The notes under the pieces are model-generated. The model searched no databases and had not been told where the DNA came from. It saw only the letters and a list, made by a program, of their open reading frames with translations. Shown here in pieces: positions 9,618 through 19,877 of a stretch of DNA of 64,000 nucleotides. Position numbers and translations under genes: made by a program. Each line of letters begins with the position of its first letter. Position 1 is the stretch's first letter. The DNA comes from Tritrichomonas foetus (taxonomy: Eukaryota; Parabasalia; Tritrichomonadida; Tritrichomonadidae), in the NCBI GenBank assembly GCA_001839685.1, contig MLAK01001026.1:23253-87252 (forward strand). Direction: 5' to 3'.

Positions 9618-11210
9618 TTACGCATCTAATTTACCGAAAAATTCGATACCACTAATGATCATAATATTTTTCCCATTATGATTTGGTCCTTTCTGCATAA
9701 TTTTAATATATCTATAAGGTTCACCATGACATTCAAATTCATGAAACATTAAAGGACCATTTAAAGTTTCATTATCATCTCTAGAATCAATTATTTTCCA
9801 TGTATTTTCATCGTTTGATCCCAAAACTTGCCATGATTTCAAATGATTATAATTCTTTGGAAAATTATATGTTTTTAGTGTATATCCAGTCATTTCAAGT
9901 TTTTTTTCACCGAAATCAAAAGTAACAAAAGAATTTGGTTGATCAATAGATGACCAAAATTTATCAGTACGATCACACAATATAGTGAAAACATTAGATG
10001 ATCCACCAACAACAAATTTTGGATCAGTTTTAAAGAGTGAAACAGCGTCATACAAAAAATCAATATGTGCTAAACAAAAATGATTAGAGGTATTATTACT
10101 ATTCATACCAAGCTGTGTCAGCTTTAAGAATTTAATTGTGAATACATTTTCTAATAATATTGATAATCTAGAAAATGGTTTTGATAAAACATCGAAATTA
10201 GTATTAGTATGAATATCAAACCAATTAGCGCCATCAACTGATCCTTCTAGTGACCAACTTCTTGGTGTCTTTTTTAAACTGCTCCATATCACATATTGAT
10301 CAATTTTCATTTCTTTGGAGAATTGAAATATTAAATTAGATTTATCAATATTAGCAGATGTCCAAAAAATCGAATCTTTAAGTTGACCACCACATATTGC
10401 ATAAACATCATTAGATGATGCTTTGGCAGTAATTAAATGTTCATTAAATGGATTATTATCACACTTTTTGCGAAGTTTAGCAAGAATTCCAGCGAAGTGA
10501 TTTTCTTGATTAAAATTGCATTGAATTGCATCATGAATTGAGGATTTGGTGCCGCAATTTTTAGAGTTTATTAATGCACTAAGAAAAGGTTCAAGTGTTT
10601 TCAAATGGAATTCTTCCAAATGTTCAGAAAAATCAACTAAATCTCTGTGATCAAGATGAACCCAATCAACAAATCGAGACATATCTGAATAGGCTTGTTT
10701 GTTTGTTTTTAAAGCATGAACATAAAAATCATACATCATTTTAATTGGAACATCTTTAGATGATTTTTCATTAACAATATTTGTTACAATTTCAGGTGGT
10801 AATTTTAAGAAAGTTTTAGTATATTTCAATGTTTCTGAAAGATGTGATGACAAATAAATTTCATAAGTTAAACATCTTCTTTTCACAGATGAATTCATTG
10901 TAAAATATTCTTGAATTCCATCTTCAAAAGTCATATTATTGGTGATAAAACCAAGACATTCTGTGATTTTTTCATCAACTGAATATTCTTCAAAAATTGA
11001 AAGTAAAGAAAACACGATCGAATTCTCTATCAAAAAGTTATCACCTTTACAAAAAGAAGTAAATGCTTCTGCTGCATCTTTCGGGATTTCGGGAGGCAAA
11101 ATGATGGTTTTATTGCTTTGGATAATCTCATTAAATCGGGCAGAAACCTTCGACAAAAATGATTCATCGACAGTGTATTCTTGCTTGAGATAAGTTAAAA
11201 AAGTGTTCAT
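9618..11210 (-). CDS. BTB/BACK-like protein with two F5/8C (discoidin) domains
   Basis: This 530-residue protein lacks a signal peptide. The N-terminal ~100 residues look like a degenerate BTB fold, followed by a helical BACK-like part (~100-230). Two discoidin-type beta-sandwiches follow. The first (~270-390) contains YVIWSSLKKTPRSWSLEGS and DGANWFDIHT. The second (~395-528) contains WSSIDQPNSFVTFDFGEKK, LKSWQVLGSNDENTWKII and the closing RYIKIMQKG strand. Known from the family: such BTB-BACK-discoidin proteins act as intracellular ligand or substrate adaptors in other eukaryotes. The specific role here is unknown. The start at 11210 is the only ATG near the beginning of the BTB-like region. 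Confidence 0.7.
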   Translation of the reverse strand: MNTFLTYLKQEYTVDESFLSKVSARFNEIIQSNKTIILPPEIPKDAAEAFTSFCKGDNFLIENSIVFSLLSIFEEYSVDEKITECLGFITNNMTFEDGIQEYFTMNSSVKRRCLTYEIYLSSHLSETLKYTKTFLKLPPEIVTNIVNEKSSKDVPIKMMYDFYVHALKTNKQAYSDMSRFVDWVHLDHRDLVDFSEHLEEFHLKTLEPFLSALINSKNCGTKSSIHDAIQCNFNQENHFAGILAKLRKKCDNNPFNEHLITAKASSNDVYAICGGQLKDSIFWTSANIDKSNLIFQFSKEMKIDQYVIWSSLKKTPRSWSLEGSVDGANWFDIHTNTNFDVLSKPFSRLSILLENVFTIKFLKLTQLGMNSNNTSNHFCLAHIDFLYDAVSLFKTDPKFVVGGSSNVFTILCDRTDKFWSSIDQPNSFVTFDFGEKKLEMTGYTLKTYNFPKNYNHLKSWQVLGSNDENTWKIIDSRDDNETLNGPLMFHEFECHGEPYRYIKIMQKGPNHNGKNIMIISGIEFFGKLDA

Positions 11211-12312
11211 TTAAAAATCTCAAAAAGTGTCAATGAAGCACGTTAAATATAAATACGTTTAGAATTTGCAATCGATCATTTTGGAAAACAAATTCTCATT
11301 TCTCATGTTGCCATAGTTTATTCTAAACATTGTATAATTATATGCAACTGATAAGATACATGGAAAGCAGATTTTAGTGAATATATCTTTTTTAGCAACA
11401 TAAAACCAACATTGCATTTTGTCATGTTATGACAAGTCCATCTTTCGAGATGATAATATAAAGAAGCATGGAATGATAAAAATAAAGAAACCATTTAGCT
11501 CTAATGAAAGATCGAAATGAGTCACTGAAGATTGAATTGATTTTTCGCTCAAAATATCTAAAATAGTCAAAACACCACAATCAAATTTCGTTTTGTGAGA
11601 AAATAAAAAGTGAGCAAATGGAAAACGAATATTCCTTTGAATTTTGAGAAAATTTACTATCTTTATGATATGTGATTTTTCTCTGATATTTAAATCTAAA
11701 TATATTTTTAAAACATTCATTGATTCTATCAGATTAATCGTTTATGATTAAAACAATTTTTTTTGAAAATTGAGTAAAGAATATTTTTTATTTGTTTTCC
11801 ATAAATCAAAAAGCTTATTTTTTGATGAACTCATTGAAACATAAACAATTAATTCAATTTCATTGAAATTAAGTTTGTAGATTACTGTGTAAAGTATGCA
11901 AATAATGATTAAATTTAAATAGATTTTTGGAAATATCTTAATAAATATTTGTTATAAATCGATATATTATGTATTATATTTATTAATATATTTATTTTAG
12001 TTTAATATTTTAAAAATAATATAATACTCTGATTTATCATCAGTGAGTCGAGACAATTCGCCAAAATTCAAATTCTATGCATATATTCAATTTTAATATA
12101 TATTAATTTCAAAAAGTGAATGTATTAGTTTTTATCTGAATAAATAATTAATTAATTGATATCAACAGACCAAATAAATTCTAAAATATTATCAAAATAT
12201 TGTGTTGACAGCATTTCAATTAGAAAACGATGCACTCATTTATTTTTTGAGTAACATATAACTTTTTCAATAATTTAGATCCAATCATCGGATTAATTCA
12301 ATACTTTTTTAA
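11211..12312. other. 1.1-kb divergent intergenic region
   Basis: Separates the minus-strand discoidin gene from the plus-strand AGC kinase gene. It is strongly AT-rich. A 97-codon minus-strand frame (11427-11720) has no recognisable domain and was not accepted as a gene. The motif AGACCAAATA lies at 12167-12176. Confidence 0.5.
12167..12176 (+). promoter_or_regulatory. Candidate upstream motif AGACCAAATA
   Basis: Lies ~137 bases before the ATG at 12313 and points in the direction of that gene; same word as at 3222, 15870, 19722 and 25658. Confidence 0.4.
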
Positions 12313-13872
12313 ATGTCATTTTTTATTTTCAATTCGTCATTTCGAAGTAAAATGGAAAGCCTCGCTTCTCTTCGCGGATGGCTACGCCAGAAGACAAACA
12401 TATTCAAGATGGATAGGAAAAGATATTGCATTATCGCAAACAATTATCTTTCGCTATATAAAAATGAAAAAATGACAGAAACAGAAGAATCTTTCAGCCT
12501 GTCAGATATTGTTGATGTTCACTCTTTATGCACGTCGAGCTTGCCAAGCTTTCAAATTTCGTTTCAGAAACGTCAGCCCATAATATTCCAATGTTTGAGT
12601 GTTCCTGAGTGCGAGCGATGGATGTGCGCTTTAAGAACACCTCACTCAACCGAAAAAGTTACAATTGACGACTTTTTACTCGAAAAACTGATTGGAAAAG
12701 GAATGAGCGGAAAAGTATTCCTTGCTCGCAAAAAATCGACAGGTGAATTATTAGCCATTAAAGCAATCCGAAAAGACAAACTAAAAGCTCACTGTAAAGA
12801 ATACCAAATTATCGCAGAAAGAAATATTTTAATGTTAGCAACCCACCAATTTATCACACGCCTATTTTACGCATTCCAGAGTCCCACGAAATTCTACTTT
12901 GCTTTGGAATATGTCCCAGGAGGTGATTTGCGCCACCATCTTGAGAAAGAAATCGTTTTTTCGCCATTTCAAATCAAATTATATTTAGCCGAAATTATCG
13001 TCGCTTTACGCTCAATTCACCTTCTTGGAGTTATTTATCGAGATTTAAAGCCGGAAAATATACTTATTGACAAAGAAGGACATATCAAATTGGCTGATTT
13101 TGGGCTTGCGCGAATGGTCACCAATGAAAACTCAAAAAATACTTTTTGCGGTACATATGAATATTTGGCACCAGAAATGATCCTCGAAGAGCAGCAAACA
13201 GCTGCAGTCGATTATTGGAGTTTAGGAATTCTCGCTTACAGGCTGATTGTTGGCACCCTTCCATTCAAAAATCCAAATCCACAACGTTTGTTCAATATGA
13301 TTGTCAAAAATGAGCCAAGAATTCCCAGAAGTATCGATTCCGTTGCAGCATCCTTCATAAAGGCGCTTTTAGATAAGTCACCAACTAAGAGACTAGGAGC
13401 TATAGGAACAGACATCACCAAACATGAGTACTTCAATGGTTTGGATTGGGCAAAAGTTGCCAAAAAACAATACCAGCCAGAATTTCAACCCTATATCGAT
13501 AGTGAAGACTCTGTTTCCAATTTCGACTCAATTTATACTGAACAAGAACCAAAAGATTCGTTCGTGGAACTCCCAGGTAATGAAAATAGATGCTTATCTC
13601 CATGCTGTGAGTGCAATAGTAGCAGTAGCTTTTTGAACAGTAACAGTAGCTATAACTCGAATTACACTGATCATGATATTCTTTTTGATGATGCAATTCC
13701 TGTCAATGACAATGGTGTCGAATTTCAAGATGAAAACGATGAACTAGTCGATCTTCCCTATCAGACTGACAATACTCAATTTTTGGTGTTGAAGAACTTC
13801 TCGATTAATAACGAGGAATCTCCATTAATGAACTCGATCAGGTCTTTTGAAGACTTGCAAGAGCTCAGTTAA
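12313..13872 (+). CDS. PH-domain AGC-family Ser/Thr kinase (PKB/Akt-like)
   Basis: This is a 519-residue protein. A PH domain (~15-112) starts with RGWLRQKTNIFKMDRKRYC and ends with the conserved Trp helix PECERWMCAL. A complete kinase domain follows (~118-375): glycine loop IGKGMSGKVF, AIKAI lysine, IYRDLKPENIL catalytic loop, ADFGLARM, activation segment NTFCGTYEYLAPE. The YRD variant and TFCGT loop are typical of AGC kinases, and PH plus kinase is the PKB/Akt layout. The C-terminal tail is Ser/Asn-rich; no clear FxxF(S/T)Y hydrophobic motif was seen. A second in-frame ATG at 12352 (MESLASLRGWL) is equally good and would remove 13 residues. Predicted role: phosphoinositide-dependent signalling at the plasma membrane. 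Confidence 0.85.
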   Translation: MSFFIFNSSFRSKMESLASLRGWLRQKTNIFKMDRKRYCIIANNYLSLYKNEKMTETEESFSLSDIVDVHSLCTSSLPSFQISFQKRQPIIFQCLSVPECERWMCALRTPHSTEKVTIDDFLLEKLIGKGMSGKVFLARKKSTGELLAIKAIRKDKLKAHCKEYQIIAERNILMLATHQFITRLFYAFQSPTKFYFALEYVPGGDLRHHLEKEIVFSPFQIKLYLAEIIVALRSIHLLGVIYRDLKPENILIDKEGHIKLADFGLARMVTNENSKNTFCGTYEYLAPEMILEEQQTAAVDYWSLGILAYRLIVGTLPFKNPNPQRLFNMIVKNEPRIPRSIDSVAASFIKALLDKSPTKRLGAIGTDITKHEYFNGLDWAKVAKKQYQPEFQPYIDSEDSVSNFDSIYTEQEPKDSFVELPGNENRCLSPCCECNSSSSFLNSNSSYNSNYTDHDILFDDAIPVNDNGVEFQDENDELVDLPYQTDNTQFLVLKNFSINNEESPLMNSIRSFEDLQELS

Positions 13873-14198
13873 TTTTTTATTGATTTTCGTAAATGTTTAT
13901 TATTGTGCAAAATTATGTATTTTTATTTTTATTTTTTTAATTCGGACTTTTCATTAAATGATAATTTTCTTGTTTAATGAATCATCTTCTTGTTAAATGA
14001 AGATTTTTTGGATTTCCTAATTCATGAACTCATTATGAAAAGATGTAAATTATCAAAATTTATTATTCGTTTGAATCACATTTCTAGCTGTAATACTATG
14101 AATCATGTATGAAATGAATTCATTTCATTGCTGTACAAAATAAAGAAATTAAAAAAGAATAAATTGTAAATAAAACATACCGATTTATCAAACAAAAT
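13873..14198. other. Convergent 3' intergenic region
   Basis: AT-rich 3' regions of the kinase gene and the minus-strand Asn-rich gene. Small imperfect repeats of TTGTTTAATGAATC / TTGTTAAATGAA type; no gene. Confidence 0.5.
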
Positions 14199-15797
14199 TC
14201 ATTTTCTTCCATGTCTTCGTGGTGAATTTCCCGATCCTTCATTTGGTTCCTTTGGTTTTTTCTCTTCTCCATTGCTTTCCTCCAAGTTTTCACCTATAAC
14301 GTCACAGTTACCAGTCCTTCCCATCCTCAGCTCGAACGGAAGCCCAAGTTGCGCAAAAACCTCAGAAAGTGCTTCATTGACTTCAACAGCACCAACTCTA
14401 ACAGCTGCGCCCTGCGCATCAAAGTTATATAACGCTTTGACATCATCAGCAAACTCATTTATTGCTGCAGTCAAATAAACACGTGCAACTGCAACTGCTC
14501 TGCTTTTCTGTCTGTGAGAAGGCATCTGTCGCGTGAAAAGAGCTTGAATTCGACGTACAGCGTCGAAGCATTTGAAAGCATAAACACGGTAAGTAAAACC
14601 TTCGAGTTCTGCATCTCGATTTCGTCTCTGACTTTGATTTGGATTCCTTTTGACGCTGAGTCCATTATTTGAATGATTATTATTTTGGTTTCTATCAATT
14701 TCATTTGAAACCGACTGAAGGGTGCTCGATCCCGTGATGTAAAACCCACCATCATCATTATTTACATCATCCTGATTATCATTAAGATTTTCAATATTAT
14801 TATTATTATTCTCAACATTATTATTATTCTCAACATTATTATTATTATTATTCTCAACATTATTATTATTATTATTCTCAACATTATTATTATTTTGAGT
14901 ATTAACTTGATTATTGTTATTGGCATTTCCAGTATTTGTAGTATCATTGTTATTGTTATTAGTTTCAGAATTATTTGCATGATTTAGATTTGGAACATGA
15001 TTATTGATGCATCTGTTGTTTTGGTTACCAGCTTGATATATTTTGGTTGGATTAACGTTTGTAGATTTATTGATGTTTTTTTGGTTTGTGTTTGAGCTAT
15101 TTATTTCATTTGGAAATTGGCTTCTTTGCAATTTTGCAATCTCGTCGAGTGTTTGAAGCCTGATTTCATCAAGGAGGTCATCCAGTGCCTTTATCTCTCT
15201 CTGGCCAATAGGACTGCCAATTGCGCCAACAAAATAATAATCAAGGACATCATCAAGGCAGCCGTTTAATTGGGCGAGAGAGTTGAGAAGTTTGGGGAAA
15301 ATTGGTTTGGTACTTTCACGCGTGACTTCATTTAAGGCAACAATGAAGGACACCCATGAGCTGATCAGGCCCCTGGTTGCAATCATAACAGCTGAATGAG
15401 GTAATAACGAGTGCGTGTCGTCTGTTGGATGCTGTGAATTGAACACAACCGTTGTATATTGAATAAAACGATCAAAAGCTTTTGAAAAGTTGGAAAATTG
15501 TCTCATCATATTGATATCGATTTTACACGAATGATGAAAATTAGTGACTGTTTTTTCAAACCGTTTAAAACATTCTTTTATTGGTCTCAAGCGAATATTT
15601 GAGAGTCCAAATCCACCTGGGTCGTAGAAACTTTTTTTCGCCATATTTGGATTTAATGATTGTGCAAAACGTTGTGGTGAACGCGCTGAATGAGGTATGT
15701 TATTTGGGACACATGGTTGGAATGTATTATTTAATCTGGGTAGCTTTTCTCTCGACTCCATTTGCGTTATTTTATCATTTTTTATCGGGCATGTCAT
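14199..15797 (-). CDS. Unknown helical protein with Asn-rich insert
   Basis: This 532-residue protein is not recognised. The N-terminal half (~60-220) and C-terminal part (~415-505) look alpha-helical and are GC-richer than the surroundings. They are separated by a low-complexity insert of Asn runs punctuated by Val-Glu (about residues 240-345) encoded by AAT/AAC triplet expansions. The C-terminal helical part (CFDAVRRIQALFTRQM, ARVYLTAAINEFADDVKAL) seems well conserved in character. The tail is Glu/Lys/Gly-rich. No signal peptide or membrane helix. The ATG at 15797 is followed by a second in-frame ATG (residue 13). Function unknown; the two helical blocks are likely to be the structured parts. 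Confidence 0.65.
   Translation of the reverse strand: MTCPIKNDKITQMESREKLPRLNNTFQPCVPNNIPHSARSPQRFAQSLNPNMAKKSFYDPGGFGLSNIRLRPIKECFKRFEKTVTNFHHSCKIDINMMRQFSNFSKAFDRFIQYTTVVFNSQHPTDDTHSLLPHSAVMIATRGLISSWVSFIVALNEVTRESTKPIFPKLLNSLAQLNGCLDDVLDYYFVGAIGSPIGQREIKALDDLLDEIRLQTLDEIAKLQRSQFPNEINSSNTNQKNINKSTNVNPTKIYQAGNQNNRCINNHVPNLNHANNSETNNNNNDTTNTGNANNNNQVNTQNNNNVENNNNNNVENNNNNNVENNNNVENNNNNIENLNDNQDDVNNDDGGFYITGSSTLQSVSNEIDRNQNNNHSNNGLSVKRNPNQSQRRNRDAELEGFTYRVYAFKCFDAVRRIQALFTRQMPSHRQKSRAVAVARVYLTAAINEFADDVKALYNFDAQGAAVRVGAVEVNEALSEVFAQLGLPFELRMGRTGNCDVIGENLEESNGEEKKPKEPNEGSGNSPRRHGRK
14791..14961 (-). repeat. AAT/AAC triplet expansion inside a gene
   Basis: The minus-strand coding sequence carries repeated AATAATAAT tracts separated by GTTGAG. 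This gives several copies of the period VENNNNNN in the protein encoded at 14199-15797. Confidence 0.8.
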
Positions 15798-16277
15798 TTT
15801 TCGTTAAAAATCACTAGTTAACCAATATTTTTTTCCTTTAACCAATTATGTCATAAGATTTTCTATTTTTATTTGGTCTTTTAATTGACAAAAATAAACT
15901 TCGAGTTCATTCTCTTCTTTCTAAAAAATGAGCTGGTTGAAATCAATTTTAAATAAAGAAGAATAAGACGAATGCGTTGATAAAATGCATGAAAAAATAA
16001 ATAATGTGAATCATTCCATGGAAAACGAATAATTCATAAAGGAGATAGTTGCCGACCAAAAAGATCTGCCAGCAACTGGCAGTTTTCATGATAGGCATGC
16101 TAATATTCATGATTGTAATGATTATTTCATTGATGACACAAAAAATAATAAAAAATGGAAACTTATTGAAATGCAGCAATCTCTTCACATAAATTCATTG
16201 ATTAAAGAGGAATTTGGATATGAACCACAAATTCAAATATATCAACTGTTCAATTTGAAAGATTTTCATCATCAGAA
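15798..16277. other. Intergenic region upstream of two divergent units
   Basis: Holds the promoter of the minus-strand Asn-rich gene, including TATTTGGTCT at 15870-15879, and a stretch before a decayed plus-strand gene. No intact gene. Confidence 0.45.
15870..15879 (-). promoter_or_regulatory. Candidate upstream motif AGACCAAATA (minus strand)
   Basis: Reads AGACCAAATA on the minus strand, ~73 bases upstream of the minus-strand ATG at 15797, so it is oriented with the gene. Confidence 0.4.
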
Positions 16278-17300
16278 ATGTCAGACACACCGTTTCAACC
16301 TAATAATGATGTCTTCGCAAGAATGTTTTCACTTAAAAATCAATTTGAAAAGTGAAAGAAAGAGAAAGAAAAGAAAAAACTGAAGTTCAAGCAAAAAATT
16401 CTAATTTTGTAATACCAATTCATACAGTTCATGCATAATTTCAAAATACAACAGATTTAAAATAATCTGAGGATAAAAAAATAAAACTTTCATCAAGCGA
16501 CATAAATATGAATCAACTCATTGAAAATGGAAGATGGGGTGTAATTGACAGATTTACTTCAAAAAATGATATTCCTTTAATGAATGACAAAATTGATCAA
16601 AGCATAGATTTTTCTCAATTTTTCGCTGAGAACCCAGATGAAAGTCAAATAAATCACTGGGAAATTTTCCGGCAAAATCAACTTGAAAAAATACAAAATT
16701 ATTACATCATTGAAAATGATATATTGTTTTCATTTATGGTCAACAATTCACCGATTGCAAATGATCTTTGTTTAATTGATCATTCATTTAATGATTTTGA
16801 ACATTTTCATCATCTGATTTTTAAACCAAAACTTAACATTGACTATAACGCTGAAATTGTAAATAATAATTCAAATTTAACTAATGATAAAGAATCACGA
16901 CGCTTTGATACTATTCAAAGTTTAAGTGGATCAGCAGGTTCAATTTTCATTAATGAAAACATTGAAGGAATTCAACCTTTTGAACTGAATGTTGGAATGA
17001 AATCAGTCATTGTATCTGACTTGGATGAAAGAGTCTGATGAAGAATAAATACCTGATGAATTACTCTCAAAAATCGTTGGAGTTAATCCAAGCCAAGGTT
17101 CACCTTTTAAATCACCTTTGCCAACAAATCAAATAGTTGAGACTCTTCACAGTAATATGTTTATACAACCAGCCTTCAACCACTCCAAAAACTTTGAAGG
17201 AGAAGCACTGGAAAACTTGAAAAATTCATCTGAACGTTCAAGTAGTAATTCAAATTGTTGTGATTTTTTGTTTGTCACAGATTTGTTTTCCAAAAGATGA
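16278..17300 (+). pseudogene. Decayed protein-coding gene of unknown family
   Basis: Coding-like plus-strand sequence is spread over two frames. It starts with an ATG at 16278 (MSDTPFQPNNDVFARMF...), which reaches TGA at 16353. The sequence then continues in frame 2, with stops at 16436 and ~16463, into a 176-codon open stretch (16508-17038). It continues again in the first frame, with a TAA at 17046, up to 17300. At least two frameshifts and several stops are needed to link the pieces. The Asn/Asp/Ser-rich composition is like other genes here. No domain recognised. The 16508-17038 part could in principle be expressed as a short protein, but a broken gene explains the continuity better. Confidence 0.5.
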
Positions 17301-17508
17301 ATAATTTTTATTTACGGAAAATTAATGCATTTTATTATGCAGGAAAAATGGAACCCAAGAATTATAGTCTTGTGATGAATCCAAGTTTGTCATAAAAGAA
17401 AGAAATTGAAATCGATTTTTGATAATTTTTCCAGAAATCATCATCAAACTCATTAAAATAATGACACACTTTCTTTCTGTTCACTTTTTTTAAAAAAAAT
17501 TCCAGAAA

Positions 17509-19626
17509 TTAAAATTTGTCTTCTAAATATGTTTCATCATTTAATCCCCAGTTATCATTATCTTGAAACTTTCCAAGGATTTTACACTCACATGAACAAG
17601 CATATGATCTCATCATTTCTTCATGATTGCGCACTGCTGGCCGAAATATATTTTTTCGAGGATGATATTGATGCACTATTGGTGCACGCATCATGAACCT
17701 AATATATCCTGGAACAAATTTCATCATTTTTCCAAGTAAAAGTGCATCAACATTAGCATTACCTGGAAATTCATTAAATCCACCAACTGCATCCCACATT
17801 TTAGCACTCATCATTAGAAAGTCTCCAGCTCCACATGGCCAAGCATCTTTTTGAAGCGAAGAAACAGATATTTCAAATGAAGTACCTTTCAAATTTGTGG
17901 GGCAACGAGAAGCAAGCTCAAATTGATCATTTAGTGACCAAGGAGTATCATTTAATATGTGAATTAATTCATTAATATTGTATTTGATTCCTTCTTTACA
18001 TGAAAATCGATTTGTTCTATATAAAATTCCATCGTTGAATTGTTTGCGTTGAATTTTATCAAAAAAGTCGGAATTATACAAATTATCTGGATTTGTTGTT
18101 AGAATAAACTTACCTTTGGCTCTTCTTATTCCTATGTTTTTGGCTATATATTCATAAAATGAAACTTTAGCATTAAGTTCTCTATTTAATCTATAATGTG
18201 ATTTTACAGGCACATTGATAAACCTTATTTTCTTTTTCAAAGTTTCATCAAATTGGAAAATTTCAGAAAGTTTTTTATTTTCTGTTGGTGTGGCATAATC
18301 TACAAAAACTATTTCAAAATTTGCAAGAGGAGCATTTTTCAAGTGTTGACTAATTGAAGTAAAGAAATGTTGAGTTCGTTCTTCAAAACCATTTGAAAAT
18401 CCATCATGTCTTCCAACAATAACAATAGAAACAAAAGGCTTATCATCTTTTACCATATATTGTGTGATATTTTGTACTATTGTCTGGAGAAACTCATTTT
18501 CATTATTATTATTAATTGATACATTAGAAACTTGTTTGAGCGCTAAATTACAATTTATCTCTGTTTTAATATAATGTAAAATAGAATTTAAAGATATATT
18601 TTTTTGAGACACAATTTGTTCTGAAGTTAATTTGTGAGATAAAATATGATCAATTGAGTTCAATGAAACATTGGAATTGGCTTCAATCATATTAATATCA
18701 AATAGATTTAATAGTTTGTGAATATTTGAATTATTTGTTTTTATGCATTCGGCCATCGTATGTGCAATAAAATTATGTGGATCATAAAAGACTTCAGAAT
18801 CAATATATAAAGGAATCTGATGAATTTTGAAATTATGGGATTTTGCTTTTATAATTTGACTAATTTTTTGATGTGATTTCATTTGTTTTTCAAAGAATGT
18901 AATTGTAATATTTTTTCTATTTGCCCAACTTATTAATTTTGAAATAAAGTCATCATTTTGTTTATCAATTTGTCTTTCAGCATCATTTGAAGATGAGAGC
19001 AGGTATTCACGGAATGAATCACAAATGTAGATATGTGTAATATTTACATAATTCAAAAGTTTTTGATAGTATTCATTTGAAAAATCAATGATTTCAATAT
19101 CTTTAATTTTCATAATTTTTTCATTTCTCAAAATTTTACAAAGTGAAAACCCAATGGAAGATTCTGATCCAAGAATTAAATTATAAGGTAATGTTAAGTC
19201 ATTTTCATAGGGGTCAACATCAAAAATTCGTAAAAACTCAAATAAATATCGATCACGCTTGATACATGATGATTTAATATCAGTTGAAAATTTAGCAAAT
19301 TTCAATAAATATTTAATTCTATTTTTGTTGATTAATTCACTTCGATAATTGAAAGTCATTTGATACCAGGGATTAATTGATCCATTCTTTCTCTTTTCTG
19401 CAAGGATATCATTATAGAATGAATCAAATCTGAAAATGCTTGGTAAATTGTTTGTTTGGATAAAGTCGCATAATCCGAAAAAAGTGCTCAAAATGAAGAA
19501 AAATATAAGAAGTAGAATCACAGAAAGTAATAAACCATTCCTTTTAGATGCTTTACTACGACAAGGAAACAGTTTTATTAATCGTTTTTTCATCCAAGAA
19601 AAAATAAAAAATAGCTTGCATTTCAT
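17509..19626 (-). CDS. Type II membrane glycosyltransferase with Rossmann-like stem domain
   Basis: This is a 705-residue protein. It has a short basic cytoplasmic tail, one membrane anchor (~29-50) and a lumenal part, the topology of Golgi glycosyltransferases. The region ~145-300 starts with LILGSESSIGFSLCKIL, a nucleotide-binding-like turn of the short-chain dehydrogenase/epimerase fold, although the glycines are degenerate. The C-terminal half (~395-690) starts with VSIVIVGRHD and has FEIVFVDYA, NIGIRRAKGKFILTTNPDN and a GGFNE segment, which fit a GT-A fold of the GT2 type. The acceptor is unknown. It may act in surface glycan synthesis. The gene is divergent from the RhoGEF gene, with 251 bases between the ATGs. 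Confidence 0.7.
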   Translation of the reverse strand: MKCKLFFIFSWMKKRLIKLFPCRSKASKRNGLLLSVILLLIFFFILSTFFGLCDFIQTNNLPSIFRFDSFYNDILAEKRKNGSINPWYQMTFNYRSELINKNRIKYLLKFAKFSTDIKSSCIKRDRYLFEFLRIFDVDPYENDLTLPYNLILGSESSIGFSLCKILRNEKIMKIKDIEIIDFSNEYYQKLLNYVNITHIYICDSFREYLLSSSNDAERQIDKQNDDFISKLISWANRKNITITFFEKQMKSHQKISQIIKAKSHNFKIHQIPLYIDSEVFYDPHNFIAHTMAECIKTNNSNIHKLLNLFDINMIEANSNVSLNSIDHILSHKLTSEQIVSQKNISLNSILHYIKTEINCNLALKQVSNVSINNNNENEFLQTIVQNITQYMVKDDKPFVSIVIVGRHDGFSNGFEERTQHFFTSISQHLKNAPLANFEIVFVDYATPTENKKLSEIFQFDETLKKKIRFINVPVKSHYRLNRELNAKVSFYEYIAKNIGIRRAKGKFILTTNPDNLYNSDFFDKIQRKQFNDGILYRTNRFSCKEGIKYNINELIHILNDTPWSLNDQFELASRCPTNLKGTSFEISVSSLQKDAWPCGAGDFLMMSAKMWDAVGGFNEFPGNANVDALLLGKMMKFVPGYIRFMMRAPIVHQYHPRKNIFRPAVRNHEEMMRSYACSCECKILGKFQDNDNWGLNDETYLEDKF

Positions 19627-19721
19627 TCAATTAGTTTGAACAACAAAAATTAATAAAAAGTGACGTTCTCATACACCTCAATATTCTAACCATATTTTTG
19701 TTAATTTTTAGCGGATGATAA

Positions 19722-19731
19722 AGACCAAATA
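19722..19731 (+). promoter_or_regulatory. Candidate upstream motif AGACCAAATA
   Basis: Lies in the divergent promoter, ~147 bases before the plus-strand ATG at 19878 and oriented with that gene; ~96 bases from the minus-strand ATG at 19626. Confidence 0.35.
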
Positions 19732-19877
19732 AACAATAAAAAAGTGGGGAATTATTTGCCCAATTTGTCACTAAAACTAATTCAATTTTGAGGGAAATTT
19801 TGAATGACACATAGAAATTTCACATACTTTGTCTGCACAATTCTGAAGGATAGTTTTGCCCATATCCGAATTGTTAA

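Noticed and set aside
11427..11720. 97-codon minus-strand frame in the 11.2-12.3 kb gap
   Set aside because: No domain, hydrophobic and AT-biased composition as expected of chance frames in this genome.
14762..14980. Ile/Met-rich frame opposite the Asn-rich gene
   Set aside because: Produced by the AAT/AAC triplet expansion of the real gene read in another frame.
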